Part shown: positions 44,947-55,178 of the stretch, in pieces
How the letters are laid out: each line of letters starts with the position of its first letter
Position numbering within the stretch: position 1 is the stretch's first letter
Assembly (NCBI GenBank): GCA_017553505.1
Contig: JAFZLD010000025.1
Span: 124,001 to 188,000 of the forward strand
DNA length: 64,000 nucleotides
Origin: Lachnospiraceae bacterium
Lineage (GTDB): Bacteria > Bacillota > Clostridia > Lachnospirales > Lachnospiraceae
Direction of reading: 5' to 3'
Translations under genes and position numbers: made by a program
The notes under the pieces: generated by a model
The model's database searches: none
Told to the model about the DNA's origin: nothing
What the model saw: the letters and a program-made list of their open reading frames with translations, nothing else

Positions 44947-45447
44947 ATGCATACCAAAGTTTTCCAATTACTTGTAGATAACACTTCAGGTGTTTTGAGC
45001 AGAATTTCAGGACTTTTCTCAAGAAGAGGCTATAATATCGACAGTATTACCGCAGGCGTTACGGCCGATGAAAGATTTACCAGAATCACTATTGTGACTC
45101 ACGGTGACGACGATATTCTCGACCAGATTGAGAAGCAGGTTGCCAAGCTCATTGATGTTAGAGATATCAAGGTTTTAAAGCCCGAAGAAAGCGTTTACAG
45201 AGAGCTTGCTCTCATTAAGATTAAATGCTCACCCAAGGACAGACAGGGAGTTATTTCAATTGCAGACATTTTCAGAGCCAATATAATCGATGTAGGCAAG
45301 GAAAGCCTTATTATTGAGCTTATCGGTGATCAGGAGAAGATTAAGGCATTCATGGATCTTCTTGACGGCTACGAAATCTTAGAACTTGCAAGAACCGGTA
45401 TGACCGGTCTTATAAGAGGTATAGACAAGGTTACTTACCTTGATTAA
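44947..45447 (+). CDS. ilvN: Acetolactate synthase small subunit (second copy)
   Basis: 166 residues, again ACT domain (LVDNTSGVLSRISGLFSRR, then YNIDSITAGVT) and IlvN C-terminal domain (YRELALIKIKC, DIFRANIIDVG). It is the closer of the two to the standard bacterial small subunit (GYNIDSITAGVTxDxRFTRxT). CGGAG precedes the ATG. It is followed by ilvC after 40 bases. Two different small subunits in tandem suggest two regulated holoenzymes or a two-ACT-domain regulator split in two genes. Confidence 0.93.
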   Translation: MHTKVFQLLVDNTSGVLSRISGLFSRRGYNIDSITAGVTADERFTRITIVTHGDDDILDQIEKQVAKLIDVRDIKVLKPEESVYRELALIKIKCSPKDRQGVISIADIFRANIIDVGKESLIIELIGDQEKIKAFMDLLDGYEILELARTGMTGLIRGIDKVTYLD

Positions 45448-45469
45448 AACGTTATTATTTTTTATTTAA

Positions 45470-46507
<1,038 letters not shown>

Positions 46508-46519
46508 TTCGGAAGGCTA

Positions 46520-46552
46520 CAGGGAACCCCTTCGCGGGTTCCCTGATTTTTT
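46520..46552 (+). terminator. Intrinsic terminator after ilvC
   Basis: A perfect 10-bp GC-rich stem (46520-46529 with 46536-46545), loop CTTCGC and tail ATTTTTT. It ends about 12 bases before the next start codon, so it would limit read-through into cysK. Confidence 0.85.
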
Positions 46553-46562
46553 GAAAAGAAAT

Positions 46563-47498
46563 ATGATTTATAGCAATGTATTGGAAGCCATCGGACATAC
46601 TCCGATGATTGAATTAAGCAATAAAATGGTACCGGAAGATGCGGCAAGAGTACTTGTTAAGTATGAAGGTCTTAATGTCGGCGGTTCCATCAAGACAAGA
46701 ACAGCTTATAACATGATTACCAAAGCGCTCAAAGAAGGCATTATCAATGAAGATACAATAATTGTCGAGCCTACAAGCGGTAATCAGGGAATAGGACTTG
46801 CGCTTATCGGCGCGGTTATGGGTTTTAAGACAGTGATAATAATGCCCGATTCCGTAAGTTCCGAGAGAAGACTTCTCGTTAAGCATTACGGAGCAGAGGT
46901 AATTCTGATAAAAGACGAAGGAAACATCGGCGAATGCATGGATAAATGCCTTCAGACAGCTCTCGATATGGCTGCATCCGACAAGAGAGTATACATTCCT
47001 CAACAGTTTGAGAATCCCAACAACCCTTTGGTTCACAAGCATCATACAGGACTTGAGATTCTTGAGCAGGTTGCAGGTCCGATAGACGGATTTTGCTCCG
47101 GAATCGGTACCGGCGGTACCATAAGCGGAATTGGCGAGACCTTGAAGGCTCAGAACCCGGATATTACAATCTGGGCAGTTGAACCTGAAAATGCTGCAAT
47201 TCTTGCGGGAGGCAATATCGGTACTCACCTTCAGATGGGTATCGGTGACGGAATTATCCCTAAGAATCTTAATCAGGAAATTTATGACGATATCTACGTG
47301 GTATCTGATGAAGAAGCGATACAAACAGCCAAGGACCTTGCCCGCAAGGAAGGTCTTATGTGCGGTATTTCAAGCGGCACCAATGTAGCCGCAGCTATAG
47401 CTCTTGCAACTAAACTAGGCAAGGGTAAGACGGTAGTTACTGTCTTACCCGACACAGCAGAAAGATATTTTTCCACACCACTTTTCGAAAACGAATAA
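46563..47498 (+). CDS. cysK: Cysteine synthase (O-acetylserine sulfhydrylase family)
   Basis: PLP enzyme, 311 residues, forming cysteine from O-acetylserine and sulfide or a close relative. Blocks: N-terminal [14 protein letters not shown], the PLP lysine in [12 protein letters not shown] (a variant of the common SVKDR), [11 protein letters not shown], and [11 protein letters not shown]. It has no clear ribosome binding site. An in-frame TTG 12 bases upstream overlaps the terminator tail. Its location between ilvC and leuC is unusual and its expression may depend on read-through of the terminator or an unseen promoter. Confidence 0.9.
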   Translation: MIYSNVLEAIGHTPMIELSNKMVPEDAARVLVKYEGLNVGGSIKTRTAYNMITKALKEGIINEDTIIVEPTSGNQGIGLALIGAVMGFKTVIIMPDSVSSERRLLVKHYGAEVILIKDEGNIGECMDKCLQTALDMAASDKRVYIPQQFENPNNPLVHKHHTGLEILEQVAGPIDGFCSGIGTGGTISGIGETLKAQNPDITIWAVEPENAAILAGGNIGTHLQMGIGDGIIPKNLNQEIYDDIYVVSDEEAIQTAKDLARKEGLMCGISSGTNVAAAIALATKLGKGKTVVTVLPDTAERYFSTPLFENE

Positions 47499-47512
47499 AG
47501 GAGAATGAGCCA

Positions 47513-48772
47513 ATGGGAATGACTATGACCCAGAAGATTCTTGCCGCTCACGCGGGTCTTGAATCTGTTGTCGCAGGACAATTAATCGAAGCTGACTTAG
47601 ATTTGGTGCTTGGCAATGATATTACAAGCCCTGTAGCTATTAAAGAAATGGAGAAAATGAACTTAAAGGATGTGTTCAACAAGGACAAGATTGCTCTTGT
47701 TCCCGACCATTTCGTACCCAATAAAGATATTAAATCCGCAGAACATTGCAAATGCGTAAGAGAATTCGCTCTCAAGAATAAGATTACCAATTACTTTGAA
47801 GTAGGTAAGATGGGCATTGAGCACGCGTTACTCCCCGAACAGGGCTTAACTGTTGCCGGTGACGTTATTATCGGTGCCGATTCACATACCTGCACATATG
47901 GCGCGCTTGGTGCTTTTTCCACCGGTGTAGGAAGTACAGATATGGCCGCAGGTATGGCTACAGGCAAGGCATGGTTTAAAGTACCTTCCGCAATTAAGTT
48001 TAACGTAGTAGGTAAGATGCCCAAATGGGTAAGCGGTAAGGATGTTATCCTTCACATTATCGGTATGATAGGCGTGGACGGTGCGCTTTACAAATCTATG
48101 GAATTTGTGGGCGAAGGCATTAAGAACCTTTCCATGGACGATCGTTTCACTATCGCCAATATGGCTATTGAAGCAGGCGCCAAGAACGGAATATTCCCCG
48201 TAGACGACCTTACCGAAGCTTATTTAAAAGAACACAGCAAGCGCGAATATACTGTATATGAAGCAGATTCCGATGCTGAATATGACGAAGAATACACTAT
48301 CGACTTATCGGCTCTTAAGCCTACAATCGCGTTTCCTCACTTGCCCGAGAATACTCATACAATTGACGAAATCAAAGAACAGATTAAGATAGATCAGGTT
48401 GTTATAGGTTCATGTACCAACGGACGTATCGATGACTTAAGATGTGCCGCAGAAGTACTTAAAGGTAATAAAGTCGCAGACGGCATGCGTCTTATTGTGC
48501 TTCCCGCCACTCAGGCTATATACCTTCAGGCTATGGAAGAAGGCTTACTCAGAACATTTATTGAAGCCGGCGGCGTAGTCAGTACACCTACCTGTGGCCC
48601 TTGCCTCGGCGGATACATGGGAGTACTTGCCGAAGGTGAACGTTGCGTATCCACTACCAACAGAAACTTTGTAGGTCGTATGGGTCACATTACAAGCGAA
48701 ATTTATCTTGCAAGCCCCGCAGTTGCCGCAGCAAGCGCAATCAAGGGCTACATTGCAGCTCCGGAGGTATAA
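47513..48772 (+). CDS. leuC: 3-isopropylmalate dehydratase large subunit
   Basis: Aconitase-family enzyme, 419 residues, the shorter bacterial/archaeal-type large subunit. The [4Fe-4S] ligands are seen in [13 protein letters not shown] and [13 protein letters not shown], and the substrate block [15 protein letters not shown] is typical. AAAGGAG precedes the start and leuD follows after three bases. Family members of this type can also act on homoaconitate or citraconate, but the presence of leuB and leuD supports leucine synthesis. Confidence 0.94.
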   Translation: MGMTMTQKILAAHAGLESVVAGQLIEADLDLVLGNDITSPVAIKEMEKMNLKDVFNKDKIALVPDHFVPNKDIKSAEHCKCVREFALKNKITNYFEVGKMGIEHALLPEQGLTVAGDVIIGADSHTCTYGALGAFSTGVGSTDMAAGMATGKAWFKVPSAIKFNVVGKMPKWVSGKDVILHIIGMIGVDGALYKSMEFVGEGIKNLSMDDRFTIANMAIEAGAKNGIFPVDDLTEAYLKEHSKREYTVYEADSDAEYDEEYTIDLSALKPTIAFPHLPENTHTIDEIKEQIKIDQVVIGSCTNGRIDDLRCAAEVLKGNKVADGMRLIVLPATQAIYLQAMEEGLLRTFIEAGGVVSTPTCGPCLGGYMGVLAEGERCVSTTNRNFVGRMGHITSEIYLASPAVAAASAIKGYIAAPEV

Positions 48773-48775
48773 AGT

Positions 48776-49264
48776 ATGAACGCAAAAGGAAGAGTATTCA
48801 AATACGGTGACAACGTCGATACAGACGTAATAATTCCCGCAAGATATCTTAACTCATCAGACCCCAAGGAACTTGCGACTCACTGCATGGAAGATATCGA
48901 TAAAGAATTTGTGAATAAGGTTAAAGCCGGCGACATTATAGTTGCCACCAAGAACTTTGGCTGCGGTTCCTCAAGAGAACATGCTCCCATAGCAATTAAA
49001 GCTAACGGCGTAAGCTGTGTAATAGCAGAGACCTTCGCCAGAATCTTTTATCGAAATGCCATTAACATAGGCCTTCCCATTATGGAATGCAAGGAAGCTT
49101 CCGAGAAGATTAACGCGGAAGATGAGGTCGAAATCAATTTCGATACCGGAGAGATTTTTGACCGAACAACCGGCGAAACCTTCAAAGGCCAGCCGTTCCC
49201 CGAATTCATGCAAAAAATAATTCATTCGGACGGCTTACTTAACTACATAAAAAATAGAGATTAA
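48776..49264 (+). CDS. leuD: 3-isopropylmalate dehydratase small subunit
   Basis: 162-residue swivelling-domain subunit that completes the isomerase with LeuC. Blocks: [36 protein letters not shown] and [28 protein letters not shown] site ends in the leuC stop region. A terminator follows immediately, ending the branched-chain locus. Confidence 0.96.
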   Translation: MNAKGRVFKYGDNVDTDVIIPARYLNSSDPKELATHCMEDIDKEFVNKVKAGDIIVATKNFGCGSSREHAPIAIKANGVSCVIAETFARIFYRNAINIGLPIMECKEASEKINAEDEVEINFDTGEIFDRTTGETFKGQPFPEFMQKIIHSDGLLNYIKNRD

Positions 49265-49269
49265 TTTGC

Positions 49270-49311
49270 AAACATCTGATATACTGTTAGTTAGTATGTC
49301 AGATGTTTTTT
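49270..49311 (+). terminator. Intrinsic terminator after leuD
   Basis: AAACATCTGA (49270-49279) pairs with TCAGATGTTT (49299-49308), with an inner ATACT/AGTAT extension and a tail of T residues. It overlaps the approach to the AlgI-like gene, whose GAGGT site follows directly. Confidence 0.75.
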
Positions 49312-49321
49312 GAGGTATAAA

Positions 49322-50806
49322 ATGCTTTTTAACTCTTTTGAATTTATTATATTCTTTCCTATAGTGGTTGCCGCTTATCTGATACTTCCCAAGCGGATTA
49401 AGCCTGTATGGTTGCTTCTTTCCAGCTATTTCTTTTACATGTGCTGGAATGCCAAATACATCGTACTTATTCTATTTTCAACTCTTGTAACTTACCTTAC
49501 CGCTATTTTAATTGATCGAGAAAGACCGGCGAAAGTCCGTAAAGCCATACTGGCTTGTGGAATTACGCTTAATCTGTTGGTACTGTTTCTTTTTAAATAC
49601 TTTGATTTCTTTCTCTCAAACATTAGTCATATTACAGAGAAAATCGGCATGGGAAGTTTGTCCAATCCGTTTTCTTTTGTACTGCCGGTAGGCATTTCTT
49701 TTTATACTTTTCAGGCAGTGGGATACGTTATCGACGTGTACAGGGGAGACGTTAAGGCAGAGAAGAACATTATCAATTACGCTTTGTTTGTAAGTTTTTT
49801 CCCTCAGCTTGTAGCAGGCCCCATAGAGAGAAGTAAGAACCTTCTTACGCAGATTAAATCTATAAGAGAAAAGAATCTGTTTTCTTATGATTCTATGGTA
49901 TCGGGCTTCGGGCTGATGCTTTGGGGAATGCTTTTAAAGACAATGATTGCCGACAGAGCGGCGGTCTTTGTAGATAATATCTTTTCAACTTATTCGATGT
50001 ATGGAACGGTAGAGCTTGTATTTGGCGCGTTGCTGTTTACGCTTCAGATATATGCTGATTTTTCCGGTTATTCTGCCATAGCGATAGGCGCGGCAAGAGT
50101 TATGGGCATTAACTTATGCACTAACTTTAACACTCCTTATTTTGCCACAAGTATTGCTGATTTCTGGGCAAGATGGCATATATCGCTCAGCACATGGTTC
50201 AAGGATTATGTCTATATTCCTTTGGGCGGTAACAGAAAGGGTAAGGTAAGGAAGTATATTAACCTTATCATTACATTCCTGGTAAGCGGTTTATGGCACG
50301 GAGCGTCATGGAACTATGTCGCTTGGGGTTTGTTGCATGGATTATATCGCGTAATAGGTGAGGTTACAGGTTCAATTCGAGCCAAAGCATACGATGCGTT
50401 ACATGTCAAAAAAGACGTATTTAGCTACAACCTGTTAAAAAGACTGATAACATTTGTACTGGTAGCATTTGCCTGGATTTTCTTCAGAGCAAGATCGCTA
50501 AAAGTCGCTGTAGGATATATTCACAGAATGTTTACCAGATTTAATCCCTGGGCGCTTTTTGATGAGTCTTTGTTCTTGCACGGCCTTGACAGGAGAGAGT
50601 TTGCGATTCTTGCATACATGATTGCTTTGCTCCTCATAGTTTCATTCTTAACTTACAAAAAGAAACAGGACGTAGGCGTTCTTTTGGCAGAGCAGAACCT
50701 TTGGTTCAGATGGACTGTATATGTGGCTGTAATTGTGGGTGTTCTCGTATTTGGAGAGTACGGCGTCAATTTTGAGTCGGCCAAATTCATATATTTTGAT
50801 TTTTAG
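49322..50806 (+). CDS. MBOAT-family O-acyltransferase (AlgI/DltB-like)
   Basis: 494-residue polytopic membrane protein. N-terminus MLFNSFEFIIFFPIVVAAY is the family signature, followed by many hydrophobic segments and the catalytic region SLSTWFKDYVYIPLGGNRKG and SGLWHGASWNYVAWG (conserved His). It is expected to pass acetyl groups across the membrane to an extracytoplasmic acceptor such as a polysaccharide. GAGGT lies before the ATG. It is paired with the SGNH gene that follows; no polysaccharide gene cluster is nearby, so the acceptor is unknown. Confidence 0.9.
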   Translation: MLFNSFEFIIFFPIVVAAYLILPKRIKPVWLLLSSYFFYMCWNAKYIVLILFSTLVTYLTAILIDRERPAKVRKAILACGITLNLLVLFLFKYFDFFLSNISHITEKIGMGSLSNPFSFVLPVGISFYTFQAVGYVIDVYRGDVKAEKNIINYALFVSFFPQLVAGPIERSKNLLTQIKSIREKNLFSYDSMVSGFGLMLWGMLLKTMIADRAAVFVDNIFSTYSMYGTVELVFGALLFTLQIYADFSGYSAIAIGAARVMGINLCTNFNTPYFATSIADFWARWHISLSTWFKDYVYIPLGGNRKGKVRKYINLIITFLVSGLWHGASWNYVAWGLLHGLYRVIGEVTGSIRAKAYDALHVKKDVFSYNLLKRLITFVLVAFAWIFFRARSLKVAVGYIHRMFTRFNPWALFDESLFLHGLDRREFAILAYMIALLLIVSFLTYKKKQDVGVLLAEQNLWFRWTVYVAVIVGVLVFGEYGVNFESAKFIYFDF

Positions 50807-50819
50807 AGAGGCTATAATC

Positions 50820-52256
50820 TTGAAGTTAATTAAGAATCAAAAATTAGGAAATACCGTTAAGTTTATTGCATTTATCATATTGTTATCGATAATCATTTTG
50901 TCAGTTTATAATGTTCTGAAATGGAAGGACACTACGGGCGATTATTGCTCGTCGATCGAACAGCTTTATAATACCGATAAGGATTTGATTGATGTTGTTT
51001 TTGTGGGAAGCTCACACGTGTATTGCGGTATTTATCCAAGCATTTTGTGGGAGAAAAGCGGCATATCCGCATTTGACATGAGTGTGTCCGGTCAAGACAA
51101 GTATTCCGCATATCATCAGATTAAGGAATTGCTGAAGACTCAATCTCCGAAGGTTATTTTCGTGGATATTTACGGCCTTTTTTCGGATAAGCACGACAGC
51201 GAAGGCAATTTATACAGGAACCTTCTTTCCATGAAGACGTCCAAGAATTCTATTGATCTTGTTAATGATTATTTTGAAGACAACGAAGGCGATAAGAGCA
51301 ATTTCTTTTACCGTTGGCCTATTATACATACACGTTACAAAGAGCTCAGCCGTTACGATTTCCGTAACAACAAGCTAAACTCTATATTGAGGGGTGAGAG
51401 AATAGGCTTTAATACAGGCAGCGACATAAGTCCCATACTTCAATTTGATTTCGACCCTGCCGAACTGTCGGATAAGAATATCGCGTGGCTTAACAGTCTG
51501 TATGATTTATCGGTGCAGAAAGGCTTTAAGCTTGTTCTTATGAAAACGCCTATAAACGGAGGACCGTTCTTTCAGTCAATTATGGATGCCGCATCGCAGT
51601 ATGCCGAAAGTAAGAATATAGACTTCATAGATTTTAACAGAATGGCCGATGAATTATGTCTTGACATGGGAAGCGATTTTATAGACGGTAACCATGTTAA
51701 TGCATACGGAGCTGCGAAAGTTACAGGTTATCTTAATGATTATATCAATACCAATTTTAGTCTTGCAGACCATCGAGGCGATTCGAGGTACCATCAGTGG
51801 GATGAGGATTTGAAATACTATAATCACGAAGAGTTTTTAAATAACCTACAGTATGTCAACGATTTACATGATTTGCATGAAGCTTTGTCGAGCGAAGCCG
51901 GAGCCGACTTCTTGGCAATAATCAGTGTGGAAAATACTGATTCGATTATAAATCTGTCTCATGATACCTGTGAAAAGCTTTCCGAATTCGGCATGGCATA
52001 CAGTGAGATAACTGAAGGCGGAAAGTGGCTGTATTCCGGCAATACACTTACCAAACTGCTTGATAACGATTCATCGGAAGGTATTAAGTGTATCGATTTA
52101 AATGAATTTGATTCTTTATGTGTCAGATTTTCAGGCGACGGTTCTCTTGGAAATATAGTGATTGGCAATGATGATTACTCCAATCAGGATGTATATGTAA
52201 ATATCGTAATATATGATAATTATCTGTATGAAACCGCAATGCAGAAAAAATATTAA
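50820..52256 (+). CDS. Membrane-anchored SGNH/DltD-AlgX-like protein
   Basis: 478 residues, with one N-terminal membrane helix near residues 13-32 and an extracellular SGNH hydrolase-like domain: DVVFVGSSHVYCG (GxS block, Ser65) and FIDGNHVNAYGA (the Asp-His pair). This is the usual partner of MBOAT acyltransferases, handing the acyl group to the final acceptor. The C-terminal 140 residues after the SGNH domain are of unknown type. The start is TTG, preferred because AGAGAGG lies eight bases upstream; the frame continues upstream into the previous gene without a site. It begins 13 bases after the MBOAT gene. Confidence 0.85.
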   Translation: MKLIKNQKLGNTVKFIAFIILLSIIILSVYNVLKWKDTTGDYCSSIEQLYNTDKDLIDVVFVGSSHVYCGIYPSILWEKSGISAFDMSVSGQDKYSAYHQIKELLKTQSPKVIFVDIYGLFSDKHDSEGNLYRNLLSMKTSKNSIDLVNDYFEDNEGDKSNFFYRWPIIHTRYKELSRYDFRNNKLNSILRGERIGFNTGSDISPILQFDFDPAELSDKNIAWLNSLYDLSVQKGFKLVLMKTPINGGPFFQSIMDAASQYAESKNIDFIDFNRMADELCLDMGSDFIDGNHVNAYGAAKVTGYLNDYINTNFSLADHRGDSRYHQWDEDLKYYNHEEFLNNLQYVNDLHDLHEALSSEAGADFLAIISVENTDSIINLSHDTCEKLSEFGMAYSEITEGGKWLYSGNTLTKLLDNDSSEGIKCIDLNEFDSLCVRFSGDGSLGNIVIGNDDYSNQDVYVNIVIYDNYLYETAMQKKY

Positions 52257-52268
52257 CATGAGGTGTTT

Positions 52269-52991
52269 ATGAGAATTATTTTCATTCGTCACGGGGATCC
52301 CGATTATAAGAATGATTCTTTGACGGAAAAAGGAAGAAGAGAAGCCGAGCTTTTGGCTGAGAGAGTTCTTAACTGGAAAGATGATATAACTCATATTTAT
52401 CGTTCTCCCTTGGGAAGAGCCAAACTTACGTGTGAATATTCGCTTAATAAGCTTCACATGGAAGCTACGGAGTGTGAGTGGCTCAAGGAGTTTTACTATC
52501 CGACACACCATGCGGAACAGAATAATGAGATACATGTTCCTTGGGATTTTTATCCGGCTGCCTGGACTGATTTTAAAGAAGCATACGACAAAGATAAGTG
52601 GGCCGAGCTTTCGCTGTTACATGAGAACGACATAAAGGGCGAAGCGGAACACGTGAATGCTTCTTTTGATAAACTGCTCGAAGAATATGGTCTTAAAAGA
52701 AACGGAGAATACTATTTAACAGATGGTTCAGACCATGGCAAGACACTGGTTTTCTTTTGCCACCTCGGTGTGTCGTTCCTGATTATGGGTCACCTACTCG
52801 GAATTTCGCCATTTGTATTGTGGCATGGTTTCTTCGTAGCTCCTACGGCTGTAACAGTGCTTGCTACAGAAGAGCGTGAGCCCGGTAAATGTGCATTCAG
52901 AACGCAGTACTTCGGAGATACGAGCCATTTAAGACTTAACGGTGAGCCTGCATCCAAATCGGGCTATTTTACAGATTGTTTCCAGGGTTAG
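52269..52991 (+). CDS. Histidine phosphatase family protein (phosphoglycerate mutase-like)
   Basis: 240 residues. The catalytic RHG motif is in FIRHGDPDY at the N-terminus, and later residues of the family are seen (YRSPLGRAKLTC; CHLGVSFLIM). It may dephosphorylate small phosphoesters; the exact substrate is unknown. The GAGGT site supports the ATG at MRIIFIRHG; an in-frame GTG two codons upstream is less likely. It sits between the acyltransferase pair and ruvA, 13 bases before the latter. Confidence 0.85.
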   Translation: MRIIFIRHGDPDYKNDSLTEKGRREAELLAERVLNWKDDITHIYRSPLGRAKLTCEYSLNKLHMEATECEWLKEFYYPTHHAEQNNEIHVPWDFYPAAWTDFKEAYDKDKWAELSLLHENDIKGEAEHVNASFDKLLEEYGLKRNGEYYLTDGSDHGKTLVFFCHLGVSFLIMGHLLGISPFVLWHGFFVAPTAVTVLATEEREPGKCAFRTQYFGDTSHLRLNGEPASKSGYFTDCFQG

Positions 52992-53004
52992 TGAGGATTA
53001 GAGT

Positions 53005-53607
53005 ATGATTGCTTTTTTGAAGGGTATTCTTGAAGAAAACCGTCCCGGTAATCTTGTAATAGATGTTAACGGCGTCGGCTATAATGTAGCTGTCTCGGAG
53101 TCAGTTTCCGAAAGCCTTCCGTCTATAGGCAATGAGATTAAGGTATATACTTATTTGAGCGTTCGTGAAGATGGAATGAGTCTTTACGGATTCTTGACTC
53201 GCGACGAACTTGATATGTTTAATCTTCTTATAGGCGTATCGGGAGTAGGACCCAAGGGCGCACAGGCGCTTCTTAGCATAGCTGACGTGCCTGTTATCAA
53301 GTACTTCATTGTTACGGGAGATGTGGCAAGTCTTTCAAAGGCGCCTACAATCGGCAAGAAGACTGCCGAGCGAATAATTGTAGATTTGAAGGACAAACTG
53401 GCCAAAGAACCTCTTATCGGCACGGTTTCGGATGTGCCTTCTCAGTCAGACGGTAAGCTTTCACAGGATGCACTTGATGCTATTGAGGCATTGGCGGCTC
53501 TCGGATATGACAAGAAAGAAGCCAAGGCTGCCGTACTTAAGATTGAACATCTTGAAGAGCTTAATACCAATGAGATTCTTAAGCTTTCGCTTCAATATAT
53601 GTTTTAA
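53005..53607 (+). CDS. ruvA: Holliday junction branch migration protein RuvA
   Basis: Junction-binding subunit of the RuvAB complex, 200 residues: OB-fold N-terminus (MIAFLKGILEE, VIDVNGVGYNV), helix-hairpin-helix segments (LIGVSGVGPKGAQALL and APTIGKKTAERIIVDLKDK), and a C-terminal domain that contacts RuvB (ALAALGYDKKEAKAAV). GAGGATTAGAG lies upstream. It is followed by ruvB after 13 bases. Confidence 0.97.
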   Translation: MIAFLKGILEENRPGNLVIDVNGVGYNVAVSESVSESLPSIGNEIKVYTYLSVREDGMSLYGFLTRDELDMFNLLIGVSGVGPKGAQALLSIADVPVIKYFIVTGDVASLSKAPTIGKKTAERIIVDLKDKLAKEPLIGTVSDVPSQSDGKLSQDALDAIEALAALGYDKKEAKAAVLKIEHLEELNTNEILKLSLQYMF

Positions 53608-53620
53608 GGGGTGACTTACA

Positions 53621-54616
53621 TTGCAACGAATGATTGAAACCAAGATAACCGAAGAAGATGTTAAACTCGAAGGCTCTTTGAGACCTCATTTTCTTTCGGA
53701 GTACATCGGTCAGGAAAAGGTTAAAGACATTATGAAAGTGTACATCGAAGCGGCCAAGAACCGTAACGATGCGCTCGACCATGTTCTTTTGTACGGACCT
53801 CCCGGACTCGGCAAGACTACACTTGCACAGATTATTGCCAATGAAATGGGCGTTAATATTAAGATTACCAGTGGCCCTGCAATTGAGAAGCCCGGAGATA
53901 TGGCGGCTATTCTTAACGGACTTAAGGAAGGCGACCTTCTTTTTATAGACGAGATTCACAGACTCAACAAGCAGATTGAAGAAGTTCTTTATCCCGCAAT
54001 GGAGGACTATTCCCTTGATATCATGATAGGAAAGGGACCTTCGGCCAAGTCTATAAGACTTGATTTACCTAAGTTTACTTTGGTAGGCGCTACTACCAGA
54101 GCAGGCCTTCTTTCGGCGCCTTTAAGAGACAGATTCGGCGTTGTACAGAAGCTTGAGTTTTATAATGTAGATGAATTGTCGACTATTATCAGACATTCGG
54201 CCAAGATTTTGAACGTAAAAATCGATACCGACGGTGCCGATGAGCTGGCAAGAAGAAGCAGAGGCACGCCCAGACTTGCCAATCGTATGCTTAAGCGCGT
54301 AAGGGATTTTGCCGAGGTTAGATTTGACGGTGTTATTACCGGAGATGTAGCCAGAACGGCACTTGATTTAATGGACGTCGACAAGATGGGACTCGATCAC
54401 GTAGACAGAAATATTCTTGTTACAATGATTGAATTATATAAGGGCGGACCTGTGGGTCTTGATACCCTTTCAGCCACTATCGGAGAGGATTCCGGTACGA
54501 TTGAAGAAGTATATGAGCCTTATTTAATCAAGAACGGATTCATCATCAGAACCCCCAGAGGACGTATGGTTACGGAGCTTGCATACCGACATTTGGGCAT
54601 TGAGATGAATGCTTGA
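53621..54616 (+). CDS. ruvB: Holliday junction branch migration ATPase RuvB
   Basis: 331-residue AAA+ motor of RuvAB. It contains Walker A (GPPGLGKTT), Walker B ([12 protein letters not shown]), sensor 1 ([20 protein letters not shown]) and the winged helix ending in [16 protein letters not shown]. The start codon is TTG (MQRMIETK), chosen because AAGGGGTG lies seven bases upstream; an ATG three codons later would leave a spacing of 16 bases. Confidence 0.97.
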   Translation: MQRMIETKITEEDVKLEGSLRPHFLSEYIGQEKVKDIMKVYIEAAKNRNDALDHVLLYGPPGLGKTTLAQIIANEMGVNIKITSGPAIEKPGDMAAILNGLKEGDLLFIDEIHRLNKQIEEVLYPAMEDYSLDIMIGKGPSAKSIRLDLPKFTLVGATTRAGLLSAPLRDRFGVVQKLEFYNVDELSTIIRHSAKILNVKIDTDGADELARRSRGTPRLANRMLKRVRDFAEVRFDGVITGDVARTALDLMDVDKMGLDHVDRNILVTMIELYKGGPVGLDTLSATIGEDSGTIEEVYEPYLIKNGFIIRTPRGRMVTELAYRHLGIEMNA

Positions 54617-54620
54617 GACC

Positions 54621-54649
54621 TTGCAATTTGAAAGGTTAGATATTATAAT
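54621..54649 (+). promoter_or_regulatory. Sigma-A promoter of zapA
   Basis: TTGCAA (54621-54626), 17 bases and TATAAT (54644-54649), between ruvB and zapA. Confidence 0.65.
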
Positions 54650-54717
54650 TAAAATAAGTTTGAAAACATGCGTTATGCCTTGTTTTTGACGAAGAATTCT
54701 TTGGGAGGATTGCTTTC

Positions 54718-55119
54718 ATGGCAGCTAAAACTGATACAGAAGTTATTATCGGCGGCAAGGTTTTCAGGCTTAGCGGATATGAAAGCGAAGAGTACCTTCA
54801 GAAGGTTGCAGCTTATATTAACTCCAAGCTTGCGGAGTATAACCGAATCGAAGGCTTCAGACGTTCTCCCGTGGATACTCAGAATGTGCTTCTTCAGCTT
54901 AACATCGCCGATGATTATTTTAAAGCCAAGAAGCAGATATCTCTCCTTGAAGAAGAAATCAGCGCCAAGGAGAAGGAACTGTATGATCTGAAGCATGAAT
55001 TGATTGCTTCTCAGATTAAGCTTGATAATTCCGAGAAGAATATGAAATCTCTTAAAAGCGAGCTCGATGAGAGCTCTCGAAAGTTATACAGGCTTGAATC
55101 TGAACTTAAGAATAACTAA
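54718..55119 (+). CDS. zapA: Cell division protein ZapA
   Basis: FtsZ-ring-associated protein, 133 residues. The N-terminal globular part has the ZapA block EVIIGGKVFRLSGYESEEYLQKVAAYIN, followed by a long coiled coil from about residue 60 to the end (heptads rich in Leu, Glu and Lys). It is longer at the C-terminus than typical ZapA (about 85-110 residues), owing to the extended coil. GGGAGGATT precedes the ATG. A terminator follows. Confidence 0.9.
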   Translation: MAAKTDTEVIIGGKVFRLSGYESEEYLQKVAAYINSKLAEYNRIEGFRRSPVDTQNVLLQLNIADDYFKAKKQISLLEEEISAKEKELYDLKHELIASQIKLDNSEKNMKSLKSELDESSRKLYRLESELKNN

Positions 55120-55122
55120 CTT

Positions 55123-55150
55123 AAAAGGCTGTTTTAATCAGCCTTTTTTC
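55123..55150 (+). terminator. Intrinsic terminator after zapA
   Basis: AAAAGGCTG (55123-55131) pairs with CAGCCTTTT (55139-55147) around a TTTTAAT loop and is followed by TT. Confidence 0.8.
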
Positions 55151-55178
55151 TTTATAGTATTGCAGGAGTTGTTTAAGT

